Source of the DNA: Ramlibacter ginsenosidimutans
Lineage (GTDB): Bacteria > Pseudomonadota > Gammaproteobacteria > Burkholderiales > Burkholderiaceae_C
DNA: 64,000 nt
Assembly: GCF_042678185.1 (NCBI RefSeq)
Contig: NZ_JBHUDQ010000011.1
Strand: one strand, 5' to 3'
This document shows positions 24,859 to 33,236 of the stretch, piece after piece. Position numbers and translations under genes: made by a program. Under the pieces are notes generated by a model, which did no database searches, was not told the DNA's origin, and saw only the letters and a list, made by a program, of their open reading frames with translations. Numbering within the stretch: position 1 is the first letter of the stretch; each line of letters starts with the position of its first letter.

Positions 24859-25986
24859 ATGGCCGCTCCGTACGACGTATGTATCCGCGGTGCGGGCATC
24901 GTCGGCCGCACCCTCGCCCTGCTGCTCGCCCGCGATCGCCTGCGCGTGGCGCTGGTGGAAGTTCCGCCGCCGCCTTCCGCGGGTCAGGGCGACGTCCGCG
25001 CCTATGCCCTGAACGCGGCCTCACGCGAACTGCTGCTGCGCTTGCGTGCCTGGCCCGACGAAGCCCACGCGACGCCCGTCACCGGCATGGACGTGCGCGG
25101 GGATGACGGCGGCCGCGTGCGCTTCTCCGCTGCCGACGAAGGCGCGGCGGCGCTGGCCTGGATCGTCGACGTGGAGCCCCTGCTCGCGCGGCTGGCCGAA
25201 GCGGTGCGCTTCCAGCCGCAAGTCGACGTCGTGCAGGCGCCTGCACCGGCGGCCTTGACCGTGGTCTGTGAAGGCCGCGCCAGCACCACCCGGGCGGAGT
25301 TCGGCGTGGCTTACCAGGTCACGACCTATCCGCAGCGCGCCCTGGCCGCACGCGTCAGTTGTGAAAAAGCGCATGGCGGTGTCGCGCGCCAGTGGTTCTC
25401 CGACGGCAACGTGCTGGGCTTGCTGCCCCTGGGCGGCCCGGACGGGAACTCGATGGCGCTGGTGTGGTCCCTCCAGGAGCCGCGCGCGGACGAGCTGCTC
25501 GCGGCAACGCCCCAGGAATTCGAAACGCGGCTGCTGGCCGCCTGCGGCGCCGAGCTGGGACGCATGAGCCTGGCGAGCGAGCGCATGGCGTGGCCGCTGC
25601 AGCGCGCGCAGGCCGAGCGCTGGTGCGGGCCCGGCTGGGCGCTGGCCGGCGATGCCGCGCACAGCGTGCACCCGTTGGCCGGCCAAGGCCTGAACCTGGG
25701 CCTGGCGGACGCCGAAGTGCTGGCGCGCGTGCTGCACGAGCGCGAATACTGGCGCGGGCTGGGCGATGAGAAGCTGCTGCGCCGCTACGAGCGTGCGCGC
25801 AAGATGGACGTGCTGGCCATGGCCTGGACGACCGACGGGCTGCAGCAGTTGTTCGCGCAGCCCGCGGAGCCCTGGGCCTGGATGCGCAACTGGGGCATGC
25901 GCGGCTTCGACCGCAGCGGGCCCGTGAAACGCTGGGTGGTGCGGCAGGCCATGGGCCGGGCGCGACAGCTCTTGAGAACGGAATGA
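24859..25986 (+). CDS. FAD-dependent monooxygenase, UbiH/Coq6 family
   Basis: A flavoprotein hydroxylase of 375 residues. The N-terminal FAD motif is CIRGAGIVGRTLALLLARD and the second FAD segment is WALAGDAAHSVHPLAGQGLN (GD...P motif) near residue 265. The family hydroxylates aromatic rings, most often in ubiquinone synthesis. The ATG at 24859 is preferred over an upstream GTG at 24835. It begins a coupled operon: its stop overlaps the dsbC start (ATGA at 25983-25986). Which ubiquinone position it modifies, or whether it works on another phenol, cannot be told here. Confidence 0.85.
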   Translation: MAAPYDVCIRGAGIVGRTLALLLARDRLRVALVEVPPPPSAGQGDVRAYALNAASRELLLRLRAWPDEAHATPVTGMDVRGDDGGRVRFSAADEGAAALAWIVDVEPLLARLAEAVRFQPQVDVVQAPAPAALTVVCEGRASTTRAEFGVAYQVTTYPQRALAARVSCEKAHGGVARQWFSDGNVLGLLPLGGPDGNSMALVWSLQEPRADELLAATPQEFETRLLAACGAELGRMSLASERMAWPLQRAQAERWCGPGWALAGDAAHSVHPLAGQGLNLGLADAEVLARVLHEREYWRGLGDEKLLRRYERARKMDVLAMAWTTDGLQQLFAQPAEPWAWMRNWGMRGFDRSGPVKRWVVRQAMGRARQLLRTE

Positions 25987-26768
25987 AGATGAACGCGAAC
26001 GCGATCCGCACCGGGCTGGCGGCAGCCCTGCTGGCAGTCGCCCTCGGGGCCGCCGCCGCCGAGAAGGACCTGGCCCCGACGGTGGCGAACGCCGCCCGCG
26101 CGGTGCCCCCGGCCGTGGAAAACGCGCTGCGCAAGAACCTGCCCGAGCGCATGCCGAACCTGCCGCGCATCGACGAGGTCAGCCGTACGCCCGTGCCCGG
26201 CCTGTACGAAGTCCGCGTTGGCACCGACCTGTTCTACTCGGATGCCGAGGGCAACTTCATCATCAACGGCGAGATGATGGACACGCGCGGCCGCCGCAAC
26301 CTCACCGAGGAGCGGATGGACAAGATCCTGGCGATCGACTTCAGCCAGATGCCCGTGAAGGATGCCTTCACCATCGTGCGCGGCAACGGCAAGCGCAAGC
26401 TCGCGGTGTTCGAGGACCCGAACTGCGGCTACTGCCGCCGCTTCGAAGCCGACCTGCAGAAGATCGACAACGTCACCGTCTACCTGTACCTCTATCCGAT
26501 CCTCGGGCCGGACTCGATCGAGAAGTCCAAGGCCATCTGGTGCGGCAAGGACAAGGGCCGCATCTGGCAGGACTGGATGGTGCGCGGCGTGCCGATCCCG
26601 CGCCACGACGCCGACTGCGACGTGAGCGCGCTGGCGCGCAACACCGAGTTCGGCAAGACCCACAAGATCACGGGCACGCCGACGCTGATCTTCGCCGATG
26701 GCTCACGCGTTCCCGGCGCCATCGGTGCGGCCGCCGTCGAGAAGCTGCTCGTGAACGGCGGGAAGTGA
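25983..26768 (+). CDS. dsbC: Thiol:disulfide interchange protein DsbC
   Basis: Periplasmic disulfide isomerase. The 261-residue precursor has a signal peptide (TGLAAALLAVALGAAAAEKD), an N-terminal dimerisation domain, and a thioredoxin domain with the active-site motif FEDPNCGYCRRFEAD near residue 145 (Cys-Gly-Tyr-Cys). A cis-Pro loop is present in KITGTPTLIFADGSRVPGA, and two further Cys (IWCG and ADCD) match the second disulfide. It overlaps its neighbours by 4 bases at each end, so expression is coupled with the monooxygenase and the M61 peptidase. Confidence 0.95.
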   Translation: MKMNANAIRTGLAAALLAVALGAAAAEKDLAPTVANAARAVPPAVENALRKNLPERMPNLPRIDEVSRTPVPGLYEVRVGTDLFYSDAEGNFIINGEMMDTRGRRNLTEERMDKILAIDFSQMPVKDAFTIVRGNGKRKLAVFEDPNCGYCRRFEADLQKIDNVTVYLYLYPILGPDSIEKSKAIWCGKDKGRIWQDWMVRGVPIPRHDADCDVSALARNTEFGKTHKITGTPTLIFADGSRVPGAIGAAAVEKLLVNGGK

Positions 26769-28522
26769 CCGCAGCGCGTCCAGGCGGCCCGCACTACCGG
26801 GTCGAGGCAGCCGATCCGGCCGCCCATCTGTTCCATGTCACCCTGACGGTGCCCCAGCCCCAGGCGGGGCAACGCCTGTCCTTGCCCGCGTGGATTCCCG
26901 GCAGCTACCTGGTGCGCGAGTTCGCGCGCCACCTGCAGCGCCTCGCCGCGCGCCAGGACGGGCGGCCAGTGACGGTGCAGCAGCTCGACAAGGCGACCTG
27001 GCAGGTCGATTGCGTGCCCTCCAGTCCGCTGGTGCTGACCTACGAGGTCTACGCCTTCGACAACTCGGTGCGCACCGCGTGGCTGGATTCCGAGCGCGGC
27101 TTCTTCAACGGCACGAGCCTGTGCCTGCGCGTGCATGGGCAAGCGCAGGAGCCGCACGAACTGGAGCTGGTGCCGCCGCGGGCGTATCCGCATTGGGAAG
27201 CGGCCACCGGGCTGGAGCCGCTGAAGACCGGCAAGCGCGGCTTCGGCACCTACCTCGCGCACGACTACGACGAGCTGGTGGACTGCCCGGTGGAACTGGG
27301 CGCCTTCTTCAGCGCGGAGTTCCGCGCCGGCGGCGTGCCGCACCGGCTGGTGATCTCCGGCGCCACCGAGGCGCTGGACACGGACCGGCTGGTCGCCGAC
27401 ATGCAGAAGATCTGCGAGACGGAAATCCGGTTCTGGCACGAACGCCGCCGGCCGCCGTTCAAGAGCTTCCTGTTCATGCTCAATGCGGTGGACGACGGCT
27501 ACGGCGGGCTCGAGCACCGCAACTCCACCGCCCTGATCTGCTCGCGCCGCGACCTGCCGCGCAAGGGCGACGGGCGCATGGGCGAAGGCTACGTGACGCT
27601 GCTGGGCCTGATCAGCCACGAGTACTTCCACACCTGGAACGTGAAGCGCCTGCGGCCGGCGGAGTTCGCGCACTACGACTACCGGCAGGAGAACTACAGC
27701 AACCTGCTCTGGTTCTTCGAGGGCTTCACCAGCTACTACGACGACCTGCTGCTGCGGCGCGCGGGCCTGATCGACGATGCCACCTACCTGAAGCTGCTGA
27801 CGAAGACCTGCAACCAGGTCCTGCAGACGCCGGGGCGCGAACTGCAGTCCGTCGCGCAGGCCAGCTTCGACGCCTGGGTGAAGTACTACCGCCAGGACGA
27901 GAACACCGCCAACGCCACCGTCAGCTACTACACCAAGGGCGCGCTGGTGGCCCTGTGCTTCGACCTGACGCTGCGCCAGGAAGGACACGCGAGTCTCGAC
28001 GACGTGATGCGCGCGCTGTGGCAACGGTGCAAGGCCGGGCCGATGGCCGAAGCGGACTTCACCGGCGTGCTGAAGGAACTCGGCGGCCGCGCGTTCACGC
28101 GCGAGCTGGCGCACTGGGTGCACGGCACCCGCGAGCTGCCGCTGAAGGAACTGCTGGAGCAGCACGGCATCAGCGTGATGGAGGAGCCCGCGCAACTGCA
28201 GCAGCGCCTGGGCGTGCGCGTGAGCGAGACGGCGCAGGGCGTCATGCTGAAGAACGTGCTGCGCGGCGGCAGCGCCGAGCAGGCGGGGTTCGCCGCCAAC
28301 GATGAATGGGTCGGCGTGGAAGTCGCCGGCCAGGGCTGGCGCCTGGGCAAGCTCGATGACCTGATGCTCTACGCCGGCACCCATCGCAAGGTCACCGCGA
28401 TCGTCTCGCGCGACCGGCGCCTGCTGCGGCTCGAGCTCACGATCCCCAGCGCCGTCACCACCTGGCGCCTGGTCCTGCGCGACCCGACGAGGGCGCAGAC
28501 GTGGTTCGGTCCCCAAGGCTGA
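26765..28522 (+). CDS. M61 family metallopeptidase with C-terminal PDZ domain
   Basis: A 585-residue zinc aminopeptidase of the glycyl-aminopeptidase type. The GTG start at 26765 overlaps the dsbC stop by 4 bases (GTGA). The N-terminal beta domain starts HYRVEAADPAAHLFHVTLTV. The zinc motif is LISHEYFHTWNVKRLRP (HExxH) near residue 285, with the downstream Glu in LLWFFEGFTSYYDDLLL. A PDZ domain spans roughly residues 470-570 (GVRVSETAQGVMLKNVLRGG). No clear signal peptide is seen, so it may be cytoplasmic, or the true start may differ. It overlaps the next gene by 22 bases. Confidence 0.9.
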   Translation: MTAARPGGPHYRVEAADPAAHLFHVTLTVPQPQAGQRLSLPAWIPGSYLVREFARHLQRLAARQDGRPVTVQQLDKATWQVDCVPSSPLVLTYEVYAFDNSVRTAWLDSERGFFNGTSLCLRVHGQAQEPHELELVPPRAYPHWEAATGLEPLKTGKRGFGTYLAHDYDELVDCPVELGAFFSAEFRAGGVPHRLVISGATEALDTDRLVADMQKICETEIRFWHERRRPPFKSFLFMLNAVDDGYGGLEHRNSTALICSRRDLPRKGDGRMGEGYVTLLGLISHEYFHTWNVKRLRPAEFAHYDYRQENYSNLLWFFEGFTSYYDDLLLRRAGLIDDATYLKLLTKTCNQVLQTPGRELQSVAQASFDAWVKYYRQDENTANATVSYYTKGALVALCFDLTLRQEGHASLDDVMRALWQRCKAGPMAEADFTGVLKELGGRAFTRELAHWVHGTRELPLKELLEQHGISVMEEPAQLQQRLGVRVSETAQGVMLKNVLRGGSAEQAGFAANDEWVGVEVAGQGWRLGKLDDLMLYAGTHRKVTAIVSRDRRLLRLELTIPSAVTTWRLVLRDPTRAQTWFGPQG

Positions 28523-29661
28523 AGCTCGCGCTGCTCGCGCTGGCGGTGATCGCCGGCCACCTCGCGGGCCTGGCCTGGTTCTCGCTGCAGGCCGACCAGG
28601 CCTCGGCATTGCGCCTGATGGTGCCGCCCATGTACACGCGCATGCTGCAGCCCGCAGCGCCGCCACCAGTGGTCGCGGCGCCTCCGCATGCCGCTCCCTC
28701 GAAGCGCGTCACGGCGCTGCGACCGCGACCACCGGCCTCGTCGCCCGAGGAGCGGGCAGCCGAGGCGCGCGCGCGCCGCGAGGCCCGCGAGCAGGCGGAA
28801 GCGCGCGCCGTGGCCGAGGCCCACGCCCGCGCATTGGCGCAAGCCGAAGCGCTGGCCGAGGCGCTCAGGAAGCAGGAGGAAAAGGAGCGACTCGCCCAGC
28901 AGGCGCAGCCGGCTGCATCGGCGGCCTCCGCCGCATCCTCCTCCGCGTCGGCCCCCGCGGCGGAAGTCGCTCAAACCCCCGCGTCCGCCGCGAGCGCTGC
29001 CGCCACCGACACGGCGGCGCTCGATCGCTGGCCGGTGGACACGCGGCTGAACTATGCGCTCACCGGCCAGTACCGCGGGCCCTTGTACGGCGATGCGCGC
29101 GTGCAGTGGCAGCGCGAAGGCGACCGCTACCAGGTGCGGCTCGAGGCGCGCATCGACATGTTCGGCACCCAGGTCCTCACCAGCCAGGGGCAGGTGACGG
29201 CCGACGGCCTCGAGCCGCACGCCTACGAGGAAACGCGCCCCGGCAAGCGCCGATTCGCGCGCATCGGCGAGCACGCGGTCGAACTGGGCAACGGCAAGAC
29301 CGTCGCGAAGCCGCCGGGCGTGCAGGACACGGCCAGCCAGTTCGTGGAGCTGACGCAGCGCTTCGCCACCGGCCGCGAGCCACTCGTCGTCGGCCACGCG
29401 GTCTCGCTATGGCTTGCGCGCCCCGGCGGCGTGGACCTGTGGGAGTACGAGATCGTGGGACGCGAGCTGCTCAGCACCCCGAAGTTCGGCACGCTGGAGA
29501 CCTACCACCTGAAGCCGCGGCCGATCACCAGTCCGCGCGGCAACATCAACGTGGAGATGTGGTTCGCGCCCAGCCTGCAGTACCTGCCGGTGCGCATCAA
29601 GCTCACCATGGGGCCGGACACCTGGCTCGATCTGGTGATCGACCATATCGAGCAGCGTTAG
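28501..29661 (+). CDS. DUF3108 domain protein with membrane anchor
   Basis: A 386-residue protein. An N-terminal membrane span (LKLALLALAVIAGHLAGLAW) is followed by a Pro/Ala and then Glu/Arg/Ala-rich coiled-coil-like region at about residues 60-130, and a C-terminal DUF3108 beta domain from about 170 (LNYALTGQYRGPLYGDARVQ to WLDLVIDHIEQR). DUF3108 proteins are envelope-associated in Burkholderiales; their role is not established. The GTG at 28501 is chosen because the frame has no better start. The last 33 bases recur in decayed form at 33179-33211, on the far side of the island. Confidence 0.85.
   Translation: MVRSPRLKLALLALAVIAGHLAGLAWFSLQADQASALRLMVPPMYTRMLQPAAPPPVVAAPPHAAPSKRVTALRPRPPASSPEERAAEARARREAREQAEARAVAEAHARALAQAEALAEALRKQEEKERLAQQAQPAASAASAASSSASAPAAEVAQTPASAASAAATDTAALDRWPVDTRLNYALTGQYRGPLYGDARVQWQREGDRYQVRLEARIDMFGTQVLTSQGQVTADGLEPHAYEETRPGKRRFARIGEHAVELGNGKTVAKPPGVQDTASQFVELTQRFATGREPLVVGHAVSLWLARPGGVDLWEYEIVGRELLSTPKFGTLETYHLKPRPITSPRGNINVEMWFAPSLQYLPVRIKLTMGPDTWLDLVIDHIEQR
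29629..29661 (+). repeat. 3' end of the DUF3108 gene, left copy of an imperfect direct repeat
   Basis: This stretch encodes DLVIDHIEQR plus stop. The matching right copy at 33179-33211 encodes DLVIDHIAQR plus stop, with 26 of the last 30 bases identical. The two bracket about 3.5 kb of lower-GC cargo. Confidence 0.8.
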
Positions 29662-29798
29662 TCACTACGGGCTATTGGCCGAGGTCAGGAGGGACAGAAG
29701 AATGGGCTCCCTGGAGACCTCCGGTCAGTGGGCCGCGGGTCGCCGTCGCCACATCGAGTGCCGACGGATCATCGTGACAGTCCATAAAAGCAGTTCGA

Positions 29799-29981
29799 AT
29801 GAGTCGCCAACCCCTTTTCCCGATGACGCGCGATCTTGAATGCTCGATCAAGGGTGCGGCTTCGGCTGGAGAACGCCTCGTCGATCAATACGCATCGGCG
29901 GAGCCCTTCCCGCACATAGTGATGGACGACTTCCCGGATCCTTCGCTGCTCGAGCGCGGGGCGGCGAAATTGCACGCGTGA
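29799..29981 (+). pseudogene. Truncated N-terminus of a 2OG-Fe(II) oxygenase-like protein
   Basis: A 60-codon frame ends with QYASAEPFPHIVMDDFPDPS followed by LLERGAAKLHA and a stop. The PFPHIVMDDF.....LLE block is the typical start of prolyl-4-hydroxylase-like 2OG-Fe(II) oxygenases, which normally run past 200 residues with an HxD...H metal site. None of that follows here; a glycosyltransferase starts 60 bases later. I read it as a broken remnant carried with the island. The similarity is from memory and short, so a real small protein cannot be excluded. The rest of 29662-30040 holds nothing I can identify. Confidence 0.55.
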
Positions 29982-30040
29982 TCGTCGGACCGCGACTCAT
30001 GGGTCAAAGCGGACCTGCGGACCGGAGAAAAGCATCGTCC

Positions 30041-30973
30041 ATGCGCCTGGTCGTCGTCACGGTGAACTACTGCTGCGCTGACGCCATTCTCGAGCGCCTG
30101 GAAGAATCTGCGCGCCAGATTGCCGCATGTGACGGCGAATGGTGGATCGTCGATAACCACTCACCCGACAACTCCGCCGAGCGCATCAGCCGCGCGCTCG
30201 CCCGGTATGACAACGTCCACCTGATGCGTGCGGAGGAGAACGGGGGCTTTGGTTTCGGCAACAACCAGGTCATCCATCGCGTTGTCCTGGGGCAGATCAA
30301 CGCGGACTACCTTTACTTCCTGAACCCCGATGCGAGTCCGCTGCCCGGCTCGATCGAACAGATGACTGCTTATCTCGACGAACACCCGGAGGTGGGAATC
30401 GTCGGTTCGGGACTCCTCGATGACAAGGGAAACCACACGGACTCGATGTTCCGCTTCCCCTCGTTCTGGAGCGAAGTGGAATCTTCGCTTGTGCTGGGCC
30501 CCGTCTCGAGGCTGCTCAGTCGCCATCGTCAGTCGCTCGGCGCACTCGATCGACCGGGACCGGTCGACTGGGTAGCGGGAACCTCTTTCATGGTGCGGGC
30601 CGAAGTATTCCGGGCGGTCGGCGGTTTCGACGAGGAGTTCTTCTTGTACTGGGAAGAGGTGGAACTGTGCCATCGGGTGAAGAAGGCCGGATTTGCCGTG
30701 CACGCCTTGCCGAGTGCCAAGGTCGCTCACGTCGGCGGAGTTTCGACCGGCATGCACCGACCCGAGCGCCGGATCCCGTCATACTGGCATCGATCTCGCA
30801 ATCTCTATTTCCGCAAGACCCGGAGCGGCGGCCCCCTGCTCTTGCTCAATCTCGTGACCTCGGCTTGCATATTGGCCAGGCGGGCGAAGGACCTGGTGCG
30901 CGGCCGGCCGGCCGAACACCCGCATTTTTTGAGAGACCACCTCAAGCATGCCTTCCAACCCCGCCGCCGATAG
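30041..30973 (+). CDS. Glycosyltransferase family 2 (rhamnosyltransferase-like)
   Basis: A 310-residue soluble GT-A protein that would transfer a sugar from a nucleotide donor, probably to a polysaccharide or lipid acceptor. It opens MRLVVVTVNYCCADAILERL, has the metal/nucleotide DXD-like segment YLYFLNPDASPLPGSIEQM, and the catalytic block WVAGTSFMVRAEVFRAVGGF plus DEEFFLYWEEVELCHRVKKA, typical of WbbL/RfbN-type enzymes. The ATG at 30041 gives the family N-terminus; upstream codons are non-family. Base composition is visibly less GC-rich than in flanking genes, supporting transfer. Its last 26 bases overlap the PIG-L gene, so the two form an operon. Confidence 0.9.
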   Translation: MRLVVVTVNYCCADAILERLEESARQIAACDGEWWIVDNHSPDNSAERISRALARYDNVHLMRAEENGGFGFGNNQVIHRVVLGQINADYLYFLNPDASPLPGSIEQMTAYLDEHPEVGIVGSGLLDDKGNHTDSMFRFPSFWSEVESSLVLGPVSRLLSRHRQSLGALDRPGPVDWVAGTSFMVRAEVFRAVGGFDEEFFLYWEEVELCHRVKKAGFAVHALPSAKVAHVGGVSTGMHRPERRIPSYWHRSRNLYFRKTRSGGPLLLLNLVTSACILARRAKDLVRGRPAEHPHFLRDHLKHAFQPRRR

Positions 30974-32426
30974 CCGCCCCTGCGGAAGTGACGAGGATTG
31001 CCTGGTGTATGCGCGCCCTCACTTTAGGCGAGAGGGTGCCAATCTCCATTTCTTCCTGTCCAGCCGCATCTACCGTCGATTGAACGAGGCGGAGGCTGCC
31101 ATTTGGGACGCGCTTGGCGCCGGGCCGGCGACGATCGGTGAATTGCACGATCGGGCGGCGGTCAAGGAGATCGCCGAGGACGGGCTCGTTGAAATTGTCG
31201 CCCCCGTCGCCGCCAACGACCGGCGGCGAATCCTGGTCGTCGAGCCGCATTGCGACGATGCAGCCCTATCGATCGGCGCGACCATGTGGAAATTGCGGGA
31301 GCAGGTCGAGTTCCACCTCCTGACGATGGCGAGCCGCAGCAACTACAGCACGGCTTTCCAAATGCATCGCGATTATTTCAACCGCTCCCGAATCACGGAG
31401 ATGCGCACCGCCGAGGGCGAGCTATTCATGGCCCACCTTGGTGGAACCTATCATTGCGCCGGCCTCGCCGAGGCGACACTGCGATACAAGGACAGCGATT
31501 GGGACCTCGACTTCTTCAACGCTCATGAAGTCGCCGCAGCCATCTCGAACAACCGACGTGCGCCCTCACGAGTCCTGCAGGAATGGACTGCTACGCTGCG
31601 CGAGTTCTTGCAGGATCGCTCGTTTGCCGAAATCTGGCTCCCGCTGGGAGCGGGCACGCATTCCGATCATGACCTTGCGCGCGCTGCCGGACTCCGTGTT
31701 GTCATGGATCAGCCAGCTGCAACTGTACGGTTGTACGAAGACGTGCCCTACGGCGTCCATTATCAGGAGCACACCACGCGCATCCTGAAGCTCCTGGACA
31801 CGCACGGAGCTAGCCTCTCGCCGTGTCCGGAGGACGTGACTGACGAATTTCCGACCAAGCTCTCCCTGCTCAAGATCTTCGCGTCCCAGTTCAAGCTTGG
31901 TGCGATCCAGCCAGGGGTTGAGAGAGCGTCCGCCGCGGACGGCGGCAGGAAGGTGGAGCGCCTATGGACACTCGACGCTCTCCCCAGCGAGCTCCCGGAA
32001 GACCAGCTCTGGATAGGCGCCCCCGACGTCCAGAAGGCGGCTACTTCGCTGCAGACTTTTCGCACAGGCGCCAGCTCAGAAACGCGCGTGGCGATTTTTG
32101 CCATCAATGCATCCGGTCGCTGGGCTGACGACCTTGTCTTGGTCACGGACCTGTTCCCCCGCGCGAAGTTCGTCGTCTACGCCGGACCACGCGTCTTTGC
32201 CGAATTCGAAGAAGTCGCGAATCCGGCCGTGGATCTCAACCGGCTGGACGGGCACCCCGCCTCCTGGCTGAAAGCAGCTTTGCGCGAGGTGGGGACTGGG
32301 CACCGAATCGTCATTGCCGGCGAGGCCGGGTCTAAGGTGAAGGCGCTGAAGGCCTTTTGGCAAATTGGCCGAACATTGACGGTGCCGGCAATGGACAACC
32401 TGTTCCAGGCGCTGGCGAGTAGCTGA
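30948..32426 (+). CDS. PIG-L family deacetylase with extra N- and C-terminal domains
   Basis: A 492-residue protein. The central domain is a zinc-dependent N-acetylglucosaminyl deacetylase: RRILVVEPHCDDAALSIGAT near residue 90 (PHxDD-type motif) and LPLGAGTHSDHDLARAA near 225 (second metal His pair). The N-terminal ~85 residues (FFLSSRIYRRLNEAEAAIWD; IGELHDRAAVKEIAEDGLVE) look like a small PqqD-type or winged-helix domain. The C-terminal ~110 residues (WADDLVLVTDLFPRAKFVVY) form a domain I do not recognise. It overlaps the glycosyltransferase by 26 bases, so it likely deacetylates a sugar in the product of that enzyme. Composition is lower in GC than the genome. Confidence 0.82.
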   Translation: MPSNPAADSRPCGSDEDCLVYARPHFRREGANLHFFLSSRIYRRLNEAEAAIWDALGAGPATIGELHDRAAVKEIAEDGLVEIVAPVAANDRRRILVVEPHCDDAALSIGATMWKLREQVEFHLLTMASRSNYSTAFQMHRDYFNRSRITEMRTAEGELFMAHLGGTYHCAGLAEATLRYKDSDWDLDFFNAHEVAAAISNNRRAPSRVLQEWTATLREFLQDRSFAEIWLPLGAGTHSDHDLARAAGLRVVMDQPAATVRLYEDVPYGVHYQEHTTRILKLLDTHGASLSPCPEDVTDEFPTKLSLLKIFASQFKLGAIQPGVERASAADGGRKVERLWTLDALPSELPEDQLWIGAPDVQKAATSLQTFRTGASSETRVAIFAINASGRWADDLVLVTDLFPRAKFVVYAGPRVFAEFEEVANPAVDLNRLDGHPASWLKAALREVGTGHRIVIAGEAGSKVKALKAFWQIGRTLTVPAMDNLFQALASS

Positions 32427-32599
32427 TCGCTGCTATTCGACAATCGAGAGCGGCGTCCGTCGCGACGGCGGGAAACCGCATCCTCGGCGAGGCGCGCGCG
32501 ATCTGGGAGCCAGACAACGCCTGCAGGGGGAGTTCGCGATCCAGGTCGCGTCCGATCGGCGCCGCCGAGGCCCCGCCGGGGCTGACCTGCACCCTTCCT

Positions 32600-33178
32600 T
32601 CCTACCAGTTGATGGTTAGCGAGGTCCGTCACCCGGGAGAATTGCATGACGACATTGGCCTGTGGCTGCCGGCCCGGCGCCTGAACCAGGCACGCTTCGT
32701 ATGGACGAGTGACGGTGCTCCGAGTGTCGGCCTCACGCGCCAGCAGTTCGACACGCTGGTGCTCGGACTGCCGCGGCAGCGCATTGGCGAAGCCGGCGTG
32801 ATCTCGCTGCAGTAGCGCAATTGTATCTGCCGATGCCCTGGTGCAGCGCGGATGGCAGCATGTCCCTCCGTGAGCACCGCATACAACATCGACGGCCTCG
32901 ACGCGCATCAGCTGCGCGAACTGGTGGCGCGTCCGCGCGCCCACGTGCTGCACAAACAGACGCTGATTGACACGCTCACGCACGGGAACGCGGTCCTCAA
33001 GCGCCTGAAGTTCGCGGCCCATCCCGAGCGCTTCACAACGCGGAGCAGCGCAGCCTGCTCAAAGAAGTGCTCGAGGGCGACCTGCAAGCTGTATCGGAGG
33101 AGATCGAGCGCGTCGCTGCACAGGACAAGCCTGCGGGCGAGACGAACAAGCCGAAAGGGCCAGCCTCTGCCCGGTGTG
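32600..33178 (+). mobile_element. Degenerate IS66-family remnant (tnpB and tnpC fragments)
   Basis: Two fragments remain. At 32609-32815 a 68-codon frame matches the C-terminus of IS66 accessory protein TnpB (GLWLPARRLNQARFVW and LTRQQFDTLVLGLPRQRIGE). At 32852-33178 the transposase TnpC N-terminus is recognisable (LHKQTLIDTLTHGNAVLKRL and KFAAHPERF), then a shift near 33036 moves the reading to another frame (SLLKEVLEGDLQAVSEEIER), and a further shift precedes QPLP. The catalytic part of TnpC and both inverted ends are missing, so the element is dead. It abuts the decayed DUF3108 tail. Bases 32427-32599 upstream hold no gene I can name. Confidence 0.85.
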
Positions 33179-33211
33179 GACTTGGTGATCGACCACATCG
33201 CGCAGCGCTAG
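33179..33211 (+). pseudogene. Decayed second copy of the DUF3108 gene 3' end
   Basis: This stretch encodes DLVIDHIAQR and a stop, paralleling DLVIDHIEQR at the true gene end (29629-29661). The last 30 bases match 26 of 30 between the copies. It is joined directly to the IS66 TnpC fragment and has no start or upstream domain. It probably marks the original end of the host gene, displaced by the 3.5-kb insertion. Confidence 0.75.
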
Positions 33212-33236
33212 CCGCGGGCACTCCCGCACCGGGCCG

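Noticed and set aside
22907..25012. A 701-codon plus-strand frame opposite ychF and the MOSC gene
   Set aside because: It spans two confident genes on the other strand and has no domain.
26492..28666. A 724-codon minus-strand frame opposite the M61 peptidase
   Set aside because: Antisense shadow; the plus strand has HExxH and PDZ features.
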